A stretch of DNA of 64,000 nucleotides. Origin: Arsenicibacter rosenii (GTDB lineage Bacteria > Bacteroidota > Bacteroidia > Cytophagales > Spirosomataceae). The translations under genes were made by a program, and so were the position numbers. Below the pieces are notes generated by a model. The model was not told the origin of the DNA. It saw only the letters and a program-made list of their open reading frames with translations, and did no database searches. Positions 16,674 to 25,872 of the stretch are shown here, piece after piece (position 1 is the stretch's first letter; the number at the start of each line of letters is the position of its first letter). The DNA is taken from contig NZ_MORL01000009.1 in NCBI RefSeq assembly GCF_001870735.1, positions 62,001 through 126,000 of the forward strand, read 5' to 3'.

Positions 16674-18068
16674 TTATTTAGTGAGCCGTCGGAGCAGGGC
16701 AAAAGACGTCGGATCAAGCTCAGCCGCACTGTTGGTCAGTACCACAACGGCCATTTTTTTAGTTGGTTCAAAACCGGCAAAGGACGAATACCCGCCTGTC
16801 TGCCCGTTGTGCCAGAACCAGCCGTCGCGGGTTTTGTGCCAGCCCAGGCCCACGATCTGCTTGTTGGTAAACGTGATCTGCTGCGTCAACTGCATATCTT
16901 TACTGAGGGGCGTATCGCCTTTTGCCAGCTCCGCTTTCACGTACAGGAGCATGTCGCTGAGTGTCGACCGTATGCCGCCCGCACCAGCCAGCGCCTGAAA
17001 CTCCCACGACGACACGGCATGGCCTTCGGCATCATGCCCCTGTGCAAACTGCCGGATGTCCTCGCTGGTCAGGTTCAGTTTTGTTTGGGCTAAACCAAGC
17101 GGCTTACCGATTTCGGCCGTCAGCATTTGCTCATACGGCTGTTTGTTAACGATTTCCAGAACCGTGCCCAACAGGCCCGCACCCAGGTTTGAGTATTCGT
17201 ACGTACCGGCAGAATTCAGTTTTGCTGATTTCAGGTAGCTGAACAACGCGTCACGATCGTAGTGTTTGTAGGGATTGGTCTCGCTGGCGTTGGCCGTAAA
17301 CAGGTTATCCGGCAATCGGGGCAGCCCCGATGTGTGGTTGGCAAGTTGCAGCAGCGTAACCGGCTTACCGCCTTTTTGTAAGACCGGAATGGAGGCCGGC
17401 AGGTAGTTACTCACCGGATCGGTCAGCTTCACCAGCCCTCGCCGGACGGCATCGGCCAGCATTGTGGCGGTAAACGTTTTACTGACTGACCCTATCTCGT
17501 AAATTGTATTGGCAGCGGGCAGTTGCCCGCTGCCTTTTGTCGTTTCGCCGTAGTGGTACATAAACACACTGTCGTTCCGGACGACACCAATCGACATACC
17601 GGCACCGTTTTGTCCGGCAAAATAGCGACGGGCTAAACTGTCGACCTGTTTATCGAGCGCTGTCCGCATCGGATTAGATACCGGCAACACCGCCGCCTTC
17701 TGTACCTCTGCCTGATGCGGCCGGAACAGAAACGTCTCAATTTTACCTTTGCTGTCGCGGCTGATGTAAAAATCAAGCACGGCTTTGGCAAATGTCGCTT
17801 CGTATTTAGCCACCCCGTTTGTCGTGTTTTTATAGTCTGCTTTCTGCCAGTCGCCTAGCTGCATCCGGAGCATCTGAGTGGTTTGGCGGAGCTGATCGGA
17901 TGCTATCTGTTTCTGAAAGCCCTCTCCCATCAGCCCATACAGCAAATCCGGTTGCTGGTCATTGTAATACCGGCGGGACAAGCGGGTCAGTGAATCCAGC
18001 GCCGCGTTTTGTGCCAACGTGGTCATAGAGATAAGTACGAACAGACTAAGCAGGTATGTCTTTTTCAT
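16674..18068 (-). CDS. Exported class C beta-lactamase-like serine hydrolase with N-terminal DUF3887-like domain
   Basis: A 464-aa protein from the ATG at 18068, chosen because MKKTYLLSLFVLISMTTLAQ is a clean signal peptide; an upstream ATG at 18110 would place 14 charged residues before it. Residues about 25-120 resemble the DUF3887 helical/strand domain often found before such hydrolases. The beta-lactamase/transpeptidase-like domain follows: SxxK with Ser194 and Lys197 (EIGSVSKTFT), the YxN motif Tyr292-Ser-Asn294, and a third motif HNGQTGG. These enzymes are peptidases, esterases or D-aminopeptidases more often than true antibiotic-hydrolysing lactamases. A single gene. Confidence 0.85.
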   Translation of the reverse strand: MKKTYLLSLFVLISMTTLAQNAALDSLTRLSRRYYNDQQPDLLYGLMGEGFQKQIASDQLRQTTQMLRMQLGDWQKADYKNTTNGVAKYEATFAKAVLDFYISRDSKGKIETFLFRPHQAEVQKAAVLPVSNPMRTALDKQVDSLARRYFAGQNGAGMSIGVVRNDSVFMYHYGETTKGSGQLPAANTIYEIGSVSKTFTATMLADAVRRGLVKLTDPVSNYLPASIPVLQKGGKPVTLLQLANHTSGLPRLPDNLFTANASETNPYKHYDRDALFSYLKSAKLNSAGTYEYSNLGAGLLGTVLEIVNKQPYEQMLTAEIGKPLGLAQTKLNLTSEDIRQFAQGHDAEGHAVSSWEFQALAGAGGIRSTLSDMLLYVKAELAKGDTPLSKDMQLTQQITFTNKQIVGLGWHKTRDGWFWHNGQTGGYSSFAGFEPTKKMAVVVLTNSAAELDPTSFALLRRLTK

Positions 18069-18344
18069 CGGCATGAGCATGTGTTGCTTTTTATCATGTT
18101 GAGCCGGCAAAGCACCTTACCAGCCTCCGATGGTCAAAGGTGGCAGACTCGTCGCGGGTCATGAATGACAAAAACCAGTATATGGTCTGATAAAGGTACA
18201 GAATACAAGACAGGCTGGTTATAAAAATAGAACCACCGGCAGCAGGCCGGGATAAGCGGTTCGGCAGCTGGCCATAACCGACCGAACGATCAGGCCTGAC
18301 TTCGTGTTAATATAGAGCAGGGTTTTCCCTGCATTCTGCAAAAA

Positions 18345-19088
18345 ATGAACAGTTATCCGAATAAACTTGTACAGATCCGGCAGCTTGGCAGTATTGATTA
18401 CCAGCAGGCGTGGGACTATCAGGAAGCGCTCTTTGCCGATACCCTGGCCATGAAGGTCTACAACCGCAACAGCCCGCCTGAGGCGCAAAAACAGACGCCG
18501 AACTACCTGCTGTTCTGTGAACACCCTCACGTGTATACCCTCGGTAAAAGCGGTAAGGAAAACCATTTGCTGGCCAACGACGCGTTTCTGGAAAACATCG
18601 GTGCCCGTTTTTATCGTATCAACCGCGGCGGCGATATTACCTACCACGGTCCGGGACAGCTGGTTGGCTACCCGATTCTGGATCTGGATAACTTTTTTAC
18701 CGACATTCACCGCTACATGCGTTTGCTGGAAGAAGGCATCATCCTGACCCTGGCCGACTATGGCATAGCGGCCGGCCGCATCGACGGCCTGACCGGCGTC
18801 TGGCTCGACCATGAGGCTCAGATAAACCCGCGTAAAATCTGCGCGATGGGCGTAAAAGCCAGCCGCTGGGTAACCATGCACGGATTTGCCTTGAATGTAA
18901 ATACCGATTTGTCGTATTTTAGCCACATTGTCCCTTGCGGCATTGCTGATAAAGCCGTTACCTCTATGCAGCAGGAGCTAGGGCACCCGGTACCGCTGCA
19001 TGAGGTTACAGACAAATTGCAGGGGCACCTGCTGGACCTGTTCGGGATGGCGATTGCCCCGGCAACGGAGGGGATGCCGGTCGGGTAA
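18345..19088 (+). CDS. lipB: Lipoyl(octanoyl) transferase LipB
   Basis: Transfers octanoate from acyl carrier protein to the lipoyl domains of dehydrogenase complexes and GcvH, the first step of lipoate assembly. The 247 residues show RGGDITYHGPGQLVGYPI (about residues 94-111), catalytic Lys171 in AMGVKAS and catalytic Cys198 in VPCGI. The start at 18345 gives the normal N-terminus; a second ATG lies at residue 36. No lipA is adjacent. A 235-codon ORF on the opposite strand is a shadow of this gene. Confidence 0.95.
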   Translation: MNSYPNKLVQIRQLGSIDYQQAWDYQEALFADTLAMKVYNRNSPPEAQKQTPNYLLFCEHPHVYTLGKSGKENHLLANDAFLENIGARFYRINRGGDITYHGPGQLVGYPILDLDNFFTDIHRYMRLLEEGIILTLADYGIAAGRIDGLTGVWLDHEAQINPRKICAMGVKASRWVTMHGFALNVNTDLSYFSHIVPCGIADKAVTSMQQELGHPVPLHEVTDKLQGHLLDLFGMAIAPATEGMPVG

Positions 19089-19112
19089 GCAGAGAATGAT
19101 ACGTAATTACGC

Positions 19113-19529
19113 ATGAAAAAAGACATTGATTTTTCTCCGGTTGCGGGGGTTCAGGTAGTGATAGCCCGCAAAAAGAACGAATTAAATCAGTTTGACTGGC
19201 AGGTATTTCTGATCAATCAGAACAAAGTAGCGATCACCAACATTTTTGTTACCTCAAAGGGATACAGTTCAAAAGATGATACATCCGGCGATCAGGCACA
19301 GCGGACCTCGACCCTCCGGCATTTTTTTCCTGAACTACAGGCCGGCGAGTATCAGGTTGTTGAAAACATTATGCCCGATGTGTTTCACCTTAATAATGAA
19401 TATTGGGTTAGTTATTTCATTGACGGTCAGATTTTCGACAAAAAGTTTATCTTCGTGCCAGATAGTATCGTGGAAGAAAACCTGATAGAAGTACCCGCTC
19501 TGGGGCTGGAAGGGGTGTTACACGATTGA
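19113..19529 (+). CDS. Conserved hypothetical protein downstream of lipB
   Basis: A 138-aa acidic, soluble protein without a signal peptide or membrane segment. The pattern is mainly beta strands (GVQVVIARKK, WQVFLINQN, VAITNIFVTSKGYSS, YWVSYFIDGQIFDKKFIF), consistent with a small sandwich fold. It starts 24 bp after the lipB stop in the same direction and is probably cotranscribed. I recognise no family. Codon use resembles its neighbours, so it is a real gene and not a shadow. Confidence 0.7.
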   Translation: MKKDIDFSPVAGVQVVIARKKNELNQFDWQVFLINQNKVAITNIFVTSKGYSSKDDTSGDQAQRTSTLRHFFPELQAGEYQVVENIMPDVFHLNNEYWVSYFIDGQIFDKKFIFVPDSIVEENLIEVPALGLEGVLHD

Positions 19530-19618
19530 TCGGCATGGGTCAGCCTGCGTGTCCGGCGATAGCAGATGCTCCCATAGAGACCCTGAACCTAACGCTGTCG
19601 CCGGATTGACATGTAGTT

Positions 19619-20365
19619 ATGCAACAGCCTATTCCCTGGAAACGAAAATTAAAAAACCTGTTATTCATTGACCTCAAGACGGTGGCCGCCGAACCGGCTT
19701 TTGAGCAGGTAAATCCGCGTTTACAGCGCCAATGGGAACAGAAAGCCGCATATTTTCGTAGTGAAGATAACCGGACTACCTCGGACTGGTACGATCACCG
19801 GGCATCGCACTACGCCGAATTCGGTAAAATTGTCTGCATCGGCATCGGTGGCTTGTATTGGGACGACTCGGATCAGCCCAACCTGAAAATCAAGACGCTG
19901 GCCGATGATGATGAACGAAGTATTTTGCAGGAGTTTCTCCAGATCGTCAATCGTTACCCCCCCAACGAACTCGTTCTGTGTGCCCATAACGGCAAAGAAT
20001 TCGATTTCCCGTATGTTTGTCGCCGGCTGATGATCAACGGCTTTCCGCTGCCATCGGCCTTGCAGCTGGCCGGTAAAAAGCCGTGGGATATTCCGCATCA
20101 GGATACCATGGAACGCTGGCGGTTCGGTGAAAGCCGCCATTACGTGCCACTCGACCTGCTGGCCGCAGCCCTTAATGTTCCGGGCAAACCACTGGACATG
20201 ACCGGCGACGATACCACGTTTGTTTACCATCAGGATCACGACATGAACCGCATCCGGCAATACACCCGCGATTCCATTTCCATGCTCGTTCAGGTTTACC
20301 TGCGCATGATCGGCGCCCCGCTGGTCGACGATAACCACATCGTTCATACCGACTGGGCACTGTGA
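19619..20365 (+). CDS. PolB-type 3'-5' exonuclease-like protein with altered motif I
   Basis: A 248-aa protein of the predicted PolB-like DEDDy exonuclease family of Bacteroidota. Motif II is intact (Asn124 and Asp129 in CAHNGKEFDFP), and motif III has Tyr215 and Asp218 in YTRDS. Motif I, expected as D-x-E, reads FIDLKT: Asp18 is present but the metal-binding Glu is Lys20 (codon AAG). The motif replaces a usually essential residue, so the enzyme may be inactive or use another ligand. It lies between lipB and rnr in the same direction and ends at its own terminator. The family call is good; activity is doubtful. Confidence 0.8.
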   Translation: MQQPIPWKRKLKNLLFIDLKTVAAEPAFEQVNPRLQRQWEQKAAYFRSEDNRTTSDWYDHRASHYAEFGKIVCIGIGGLYWDDSDQPNLKIKTLADDDERSILQEFLQIVNRYPPNELVLCAHNGKEFDFPYVCRRLMINGFPLPSALQLAGKKPWDIPHQDTMERWRFGESRHYVPLDLLAAALNVPGKPLDMTGDDTTFVYHQDHDMNRIRQYTRDSISMLVQVYLRMIGAPLVDDNHIVHTDWAL

Positions 20366-20371
20366 TGGTTG

Positions 20372-20393
20372 ACGGGCGAAACGCCCGTTTTTT
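20372..20393 (+). terminator. Intrinsic terminator of the exonuclease gene
   Basis: Stem ACGGGCG/CGCCCGT (20372-20378 and 20382-20388) with a 3-nt loop and six T, directly after the stop codon. Confidence 0.85.
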
Positions 20394-20547
20394 GTATATG
20401 TATAGACGAAGGCCGGCAGCCACAAGGTTGCTTTCCCTGACCGTCAGATTTTTAACACAGTAATACCGGTCGTTGTTGTTTTTATATCATGCCCACATCG
20501 TATTGACACAGGATTCCACCTGAATACAACAACACCAGCATACGTAA

Positions 20548-22968
20548 ATGAGAAATAAACCCAAAAACAATCAATACAACCGGGCTCAGTCGGGGCGTTC
20601 GCGCGAACAAAGTGCCGGTAGCCCAGGCAAGGACCGGCCACGCGCCGGTGGCCCGAAATCGGCCGTTTCCTTCCTTGATGAAATGAAAGATGATCTGGCG
20701 GCTTTCTTCCGGATCAACAGCGAAGAATCGTTTTCACAGCTTCAGGTACTCGACCACTTTGGCGTCGGCGACCGGAAAATGAAGCTGATTATGCATGGAC
20801 TGATCGGCGAACTTACCGATGAAGGTGTGCTGAGCCGCCTGGACGATGGCACTTACCGCGCCAATGAAGCGGTAGCTACCCTGGAAGGGACTGTCGACCA
20901 TGTTAATGCCAAGTTTGCCTACATTGTTCCGACCGAAAACCGTGTCGACCGCGATAGTGATATCTGGGTTGCGACGGAAGATCTGGCGGGTGCGATCGAC
21001 GGCGACAAGGTTCGGGTGATGCGCTATGGCGACCGCCCGGGAGGCCGTTCGCGCAAGCGGACTGAAGGTAAGGTAACCGAAATCGTGGAGCGGGGCCGGT
21101 CCGAAATTGTCGGCCAGATTGAAGTATGGCCCACCTATGGCATCATTTCGCCTGATAGCAAAAAGCTGTACGAAGATATTTATATCCCGAAAGATAAACT
21201 CGGCGCCGCTAACGACGGTGATAAGGTCATTGTCCGGCTCACGAAATACCCGGATCCGCTCAGCAAAAAAAGCCGTTTTGAAGGTGAGGTCATTACGGTA
21301 CTGGGCGAAGCCGGTCAGAACGACACCGAAATGCACGCTATTCTGGCTGAATTTGGCCTGCCGATCTCCTTCCCCCCTGCGGTTGAAGAGGAGGCGGAAC
21401 AGATTCCGGTCAAAATCAGCAAACGCGATCTGGCCAAACGACGCGATTTCCGCGGCATCACCACCTTTACCATCGACCCGGTCGATGCGAAGGACTTTGA
21501 CGATGCCTTGTCGTTTCAGTATCTCGACAACGGCAACTACGAAATCGGCGTGCACATTGCCGACGTAACGCACTATGTGAAACCCGGCTCGTTACTGGAA
21601 GAAGAAGCCTACAAACGGGCGACATCCGTGTACCTGGTCGACCGCGTCGTGCCGATGCTGCCCGAAAAACTCTCAAACGGCTTGTGTTCACTCCGGCCCA
21701 ATGAAGACAAGCTGACGTTTTCGGCCGTTTTTGAAATAACCCCCGATGCCCGCGTGGTCAGCGAATGGTTTGGCCGGACGGTCATTCACTCCGACCGCCG
21801 GTTTGCCTATGAAGAAGCACAGGAGGTAATCGACAGCGGCAACGGCGATTATGTAAGCGAACTGCGGATCCTGAACGACCTGGCCAAAAAGCTGCGGGCA
21901 GAACGATTCCGCCACGGCGCGATTAATTTCGAGACCGTCGAGCTGAAGTTTAAACTCGATGAAAAGGGTGTTCCGATTGCGGTCTATCCGAAAATCCGGA
22001 AAGATGCCCACAAGCTGATCGAAGAATTCATGTTGCTGGCCAACAAGCAGGTTGCTGAATTTGTCCATCGCCTGTCGCCGAAGAAAAAGCGCGGTGCCGA
22101 CGAAGATAATGCCAATGTGATGGTATACCGGGTGCACGAAAATCCGGATGACGACAGACTTCGGACTTTTGCCGACTTTGCGCGCCGTTTCGGCTACAAA
22201 CTCAAAGTCGATGACGAACACCTGTCGGGGTCGATGAACAAATTTATGGACGAGCTGGAAGGTAAACCGGAGCAGCACATGCTTCAGCAACTCGCGATCC
22301 GGACCATGTCGAAGGCGCGGTACAGCATCGAAGACCTGGGCCACTTTGGTCTGGCCTTCCGGCGCTATTCGCACTTTACATCGCCGATCCGCCGGTATCC
22401 GGATATGATGGCCCACCGGTTGTTGCAGCACTACCTCGACCATGGTAAACCCGTCGACGCAGAGGAATACGAGAAAAAAAGCCGCCATTCGTCGGAGCGT
22501 GAGAAACTGGCAACCGAAGCCGAACGCGCCAGCATCAAGTACAAGCAGGTGGAGTTTATGAGCCGGATAGGCACCAGCAAAACCTTTGAAGGGGTTATTT
22601 CGGGCGTAACAGAATTCGGCATTTTCGTCGAAATTACCGAAAACAGCTGCGAAGGACTGATACGGATGCAGGATCTGAACGGAGATTACTATGAGTATGA
22701 CCGTGAGAACTACCGGATTATCGGTAGCCGTACCAAACAGATCTTTACCTTCGGGGATAAGGTAGTTGTACGGCTGAAAGAAGCCAACCTGTCCCGCCGG
22801 AGTATGGATTTTTACCTGGTCAGCGACAGCACAGGCAAACCTTACCGTACGGAGAACCCGAAAGAACGCAGCAGTGCCGAAGGTGGGCCGCGCGGCGGCC
22901 GCTCCGAACGGCCAACAGCAAAAGTACCGTCAAAATTGGAGCTGAAGCGCCGGACTAAACGCCGGTAA
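20548..22968 (+). CDS. rnr: Ribonuclease R
   Basis: Processive 3'-5' exoribonuclease of the RNB family, acting in RNA turnover and quality control. The 806-aa chain has a basic, low-complexity N-terminus (about 1-40), a winged-helix-like segment, two cold-shock domains (about 100-260), the RNB domain with catalytic Asp310, Asp316, Asp318 and Asp319 in DPVDAKDFDDAL, and an S1 domain at about 675-755. The Arg/Lys-rich tail (RGGRSERP, KRRTKRR) is typical of RNase R and binds structured RNA. Several long antisense ORFs within it are codon-usage shadows. Confidence 0.95.
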   Translation: MRNKPKNNQYNRAQSGRSREQSAGSPGKDRPRAGGPKSAVSFLDEMKDDLAAFFRINSEESFSQLQVLDHFGVGDRKMKLIMHGLIGELTDEGVLSRLDDGTYRANEAVATLEGTVDHVNAKFAYIVPTENRVDRDSDIWVATEDLAGAIDGDKVRVMRYGDRPGGRSRKRTEGKVTEIVERGRSEIVGQIEVWPTYGIISPDSKKLYEDIYIPKDKLGAANDGDKVIVRLTKYPDPLSKKSRFEGEVITVLGEAGQNDTEMHAILAEFGLPISFPPAVEEEAEQIPVKISKRDLAKRRDFRGITTFTIDPVDAKDFDDALSFQYLDNGNYEIGVHIADVTHYVKPGSLLEEEAYKRATSVYLVDRVVPMLPEKLSNGLCSLRPNEDKLTFSAVFEITPDARVVSEWFGRTVIHSDRRFAYEEAQEVIDSGNGDYVSELRILNDLAKKLRAERFRHGAINFETVELKFKLDEKGVPIAVYPKIRKDAHKLIEEFMLLANKQVAEFVHRLSPKKKRGADEDNANVMVYRVHENPDDDRLRTFADFARRFGYKLKVDDEHLSGSMNKFMDELEGKPEQHMLQQLAIRTMSKARYSIEDLGHFGLAFRRYSHFTSPIRRYPDMMAHRLLQHYLDHGKPVDAEEYEKKSRHSSEREKLATEAERASIKYKQVEFMSRIGTSKTFEGVISGVTEFGIFVEITENSCEGLIRMQDLNGDYYEYDRENYRIIGSRTKQIFTFGDKVVVRLKEANLSRRSMDFYLVSDSTGKPYRTENPKERSSAEGGPRGGRSERPTAKVPSKLELKRRTKRR

Positions 22969-22978
22969 CGCCATAAAA

Positions 22979-23008
22979 AGCCCCCGCTGCAAGTCCGCAG
23001 CGGGGGCT
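22979..23008. terminator. Hairpin after rnr
   Basis: Perfect 12-bp stem AGCCCCCGCTGC/GCAGCGGGGGCT with a 6-nt loop, between convergent rnr and the M13 peptidase. There is no T tract on the plus strand; on the minus strand the A run at 22975-22978 would give a short U run. Confidence 0.7.
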
Positions 23009-23057
23009 GTACCAAAGGTATAGGTATTACGCTCTTTGCGCTAAGCCCTCTGCTTCC

Positions 23058-25094
23058 TTACCAAACCTTAATCCGTTCTTCTTTCGGTTTATACATCTTG
23101 TCGCCCGGCTTCACATTAAAGGCCTGATACCAGACATCCATATTTGAAATCGGTCCGTTACAGCGGTATTGACCGGGAGCGTGCGGGTCGGTCAGGATAA
23201 GCTGTGCCTGCTGTTCGGGCAGCACGTTGATCCGCCAGATCTGTCCCCAGGACAGGAAAAACCGCTGATCCGGTGTAAAACCATCGATTTTCGTGTTGCT
23301 CTTCCCTTGTTTTGTCTTCTTGAAGGCATCATAGGCAATCGCCAGACCACCCAGATCGGCCAGGTTTTCGCCCAGCGTCAGCTTACCGTTGACGGCCAGG
23401 GTATCCAGTACTTTAAAGCCAAAAAACTGCGCCTCGACCTTACCGGCACGCTCCTTAAAATTAGCCGCGTCATCTTTTGTCCACCAGTCACGCAGGGTAC
23501 CGTCGGCATCATACTGACGGCCTGAGTCATCAAAGCCGTGCGTCATTTCGTGGCCGATTACAGCACCGATACCGCCATAGTTTACGGCATCATCTGCCTC
23601 GGCATCAAAGAACGGGAATTGCAGAATGGCTGCCGGGAAGGCGATTTCGTTGTTAACCGGATTGTAGTAAGCATTTACCGTAGGCGGCGTCATCCCCCAT
23701 TCCGTTTTGTCAACAGGTTTACCCAGCCGGTTAATCATGTAGTTGTACGACCACTTGCCGGCGGCCTTCACGTTGCCGAAAAAGTCGTTGCGGGTGATCT
23801 CAACGCCATCGTAGTTTTTCCACTTGTCCGGATACCCGATTTTGCGTTTGAACGATACCAGCTTATTGGTTGCCCGTTTTTTGGTTTCTTCACTCATCCA
23901 GTCCAGGGCCTGAATATGCTCTTTGAACGATGCTTCGAGGTTGTCGACCAGCGTAATCATCCGCTGTTTGGCTTCAGGCTTGAAGTATTGCTGCACATAC
24001 AGCTGCCCCAGCATATCGCCCAGCGTTCCGTCGATCAGGCTGCTCATCCGCTGCCAGCGCGGTGTTTGCTCTTTCTGCCCGGTCAGCACTTTTGTAAACG
24101 CAAAGTTTTGCTTCACAAAGGCATCGCTCAGATAAGGTGCCGCCCCTTTTACAATGTTCCAGCGCATATATACTTTCAGGTCTTCGATAGGCGTTGCCGT
24201 CAGCAAACTATCGACCGACCGGAAGAATGCCGGGCTCTGCACCAGAACCGTATCCTGCCCGCTAACGCCCATTTTCGGCATCAGGCCGGCCCAGTTCATG
24301 TGCGGGGTCTGTTTGCTGAAATCGGTGACGGTAAACTTGTTGTAAGTTTTATACGGGTCACGCATCTCGACACGGGCCATCTGCGCCTTTGCCAGTGCCG
24401 TTTCAAAACGCAGGATAATGTCCGCATTCTGAGAAGCTTTTGTGGGCTCCTCTCCAATCAGACCAAACATTTTTGTGAGGTGATCACGATAGGCATCGCG
24501 GATTTTCTGGCTGCGCGGGTCGTTTTTCAGGTAGTAGTCCCGGTCTGGCAATGTGGTTCCCCCCTGCGACAATTGCGGCAGGTACTTGCTTACGTTCTTA
24601 CGGTCCTGCGACACAAAAAAGCCATACAGCATGCCGTTCCCCTGCTTGCGTTGGAGCGCCATTTCATCCAGCGCAGCCTCTTTATTGGCCAGCTGCTCAA
24701 TGCGGCTCAGGTCAGATTTAATCGGATCAAAGCCCTTGCGGTCAATCGCTGCACTATCCATCCCGCTGGCATAAAAGTCGCCGACCATCTGATACAAACG
24801 ACCTTTGGTCGTGTTTTTACCGGCACCTTCCAGCAGATCTTTCATCGCCTGAACGCTCTTTTCGCGCAGTTCGTTGAAACTGCCCCAGGACGTTTTCGAC
24901 GCCGGAACCGGATTACTTTTCAGCCAGTTACCGTTTGCATACTGATAGAAGTTATCCCCCGGACGAACGCTCATGTCCATGTTCTGCGGGTCAATAAACT
25001 TGCGTTGAGGGGCTTTCGGTGCTTTCGGCGGCGTCGTGGCCAGTACACTACCGGCCAGGGCAACAGCCGACAAAATAGCCAGTTGTTTTTTCAT
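23058..25094 (-). CDS. Exported M13-family (neprilysin/PepO-like) metallopeptidase
   Basis: A 678-aa zinc endopeptidase. The signal peptide spans about residues 1-20. The peptidase_M13_N region follows, starting with DMSVRPGDNFYQYANGNW, and the C-terminal catalytic part holds His515-Glu516 and His519 in HEMTH, the third ligand Glu576 in GENLADLGG, and the signature NAYYNP upstream. The ending is EERIKVW, the usual form with a terminal Trp. Predicted to act in the periplasm or outside on oligopeptides. The 547-codon ORF on the opposite strand is a shadow. Confidence 0.95.
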   Translation of the reverse strand: MKKQLAILSAVALAGSVLATTPPKAPKAPQRKFIDPQNMDMSVRPGDNFYQYANGNWLKSNPVPASKTSWGSFNELREKSVQAMKDLLEGAGKNTTKGRLYQMVGDFYASGMDSAAIDRKGFDPIKSDLSRIEQLANKEAALDEMALQRKQGNGMLYGFFVSQDRKNVSKYLPQLSQGGTTLPDRDYYLKNDPRSQKIRDAYRDHLTKMFGLIGEEPTKASQNADIILRFETALAKAQMARVEMRDPYKTYNKFTVTDFSKQTPHMNWAGLMPKMGVSGQDTVLVQSPAFFRSVDSLLTATPIEDLKVYMRWNIVKGAAPYLSDAFVKQNFAFTKVLTGQKEQTPRWQRMSSLIDGTLGDMLGQLYVQQYFKPEAKQRMITLVDNLEASFKEHIQALDWMSEETKKRATNKLVSFKRKIGYPDKWKNYDGVEITRNDFFGNVKAAGKWSYNYMINRLGKPVDKTEWGMTPPTVNAYYNPVNNEIAFPAAILQFPFFDAEADDAVNYGGIGAVIGHEMTHGFDDSGRQYDADGTLRDWWTKDDAANFKERAGKVEAQFFGFKVLDTLAVNGKLTLGENLADLGGLAIAYDAFKKTKQGKSNTKIDGFTPDQRFFLSWGQIWRINVLPEQQAQLILTDPHAPGQYRCNGPISNMDVWYQAFNVKPGDKMYKPKEERIKVW

Positions 25095-25144
25095 GTTGTG
25101 ATGAAACGTGATTTAGTATTACTCTGTAAAGGTACACCAAAAAC

Positions 25145-25198
25145 AAAGGGTTTAAAACACCCCATCTACCTGGTAGACTGAAATGCTTTAAACCCTTT
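25145..25198 (-). terminator. Inverted repeat between thioredoxin-like and M13 genes
   Basis: Perfect 12-nt arms AAAGGGTTTAAA (25145-25156) and TTTAAACCCTTT (25187-25198), with a nested CTACCTGGTAG in the 30-nt loop. It lies 22 bp after the thioredoxin-like stop, so it is a likely terminator of that gene. Confidence 0.5.
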
Positions 25199-25219
25199 AT
25201 GCTATAGTATTGATAACCG

Positions 25220-25798
25220 CTATTGTCCTGCCGCTGTAGTGGTCGGCATGGCCGGCTGGTACTGTTTTACGTACGTACCTGCCTTATATTGGTCAAACGA
25301 TTCTTTCTGGTTGTGGCCACCGCCGAAATATGTTGTAATCTGGTGAAAAACCCGTGGTTCCAGATAGCCCGGAACCGGCTGGATCATTTCCATCTTTTCG
25401 TTCAGGAACACCGTTGTCGGGTAGCTCATCTGCCCGTTCAGCAGGGCGATAGCCAGTTCATGGTTGTTGCCCTGGGCTTTAAACGTCCGCTGTCCCAATA
25501 CGATATCTTCTTTCTGTTCGGCATTTAGCTTAACAGCATAGTAGTTTTCGTTTACATAATCGATAATAGCCGGTTGTGTAAACGTTTGCCGGTCCATTAC
25601 CTTACACCAGCCACACCAGTCTGTGTACACATCGATAACAAACTTTTTCGGCTTTTTCTGACTAGCCTCGAATGCCTCTTTAATAGACATCCAGTGGATT
25701 TTCTTTTCTGCGGGCTTAGGTTCCTGTGCCTGGCGGAACGAAAAAAGCCCGACAACAGAGAAAATAAAAGCCGCAAGCAGGATGAAACGACGGTTCAT
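25220..25798 (-). CDS. Exported thioredoxin-like protein (CGWC active site)
   Basis: A 192-aa protein with an N-terminal hydrophobic segment (residues 5-20) that acts as signal peptide or anchor, then a thioredoxin fold with Cys62-Gly-Trp-Cys65 in TDWCGWCKVMDR. The segment SYPTTVFLNEKMEMIQPVPGYL carries the cis-Pro and central strand. This resembles the DsbD-gamma/DUF255-like group. A role in periplasmic disulfide reduction is inferred. A single gene, separated from the M13 gene by an inverted repeat. Confidence 0.85.
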   Translation of the reverse strand: MNRRFILLAAFIFSVVGLFSFRQAQEPKPAEKKIHWMSIKEAFEASQKKPKKFVIDVYTDWCGWCKVMDRQTFTQPAIIDYVNENYYAVKLNAEQKEDIVLGQRTFKAQGNNHELAIALLNGQMSYPTTVFLNEKMEMIQPVPGYLEPRVFHQITTYFGGGHNQKESFDQYKAGTYVKQYQPAMPTTTAAGQ

Positions 25799-25872
25799 GG
25801 TCTCAGCGTTTTGTAAGTCCGTGTTTATATGCTATAAAAGTAATAAACTCTGTAACAAGTTCCATGCCGGAA

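Noticed and set aside
16674-18068. Antibiotic-resistance beta-lactamase
   Set aside because: The protein has the class C motifs, but the N-terminal DUF3887-like domain and overall type fit exported peptidase/esterase relatives; no evidence points to antibiotic hydrolysis.
18219-18926. 235-codon minus-strand ORF over lipB
   Set aside because: Plus-strand lipB has its complete catalytic motifs; the opposing frame shows no family.
20734-22488. Two long minus-strand ORFs within rnr (20734-21573 and 21688-22488)
   Set aside because: Rnr occupies the plus strand throughout with an intact RNB active site; the antisense frames show no domain.
23538-25181. 547-codon plus-strand ORF opposite the M13 peptidase
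   Set aside because: The minus-strand frame encodes a full M13 peptidase with HEMTH and GENLADLGG. The plus frame has no recognisable domain and is a third-position GC shadow.
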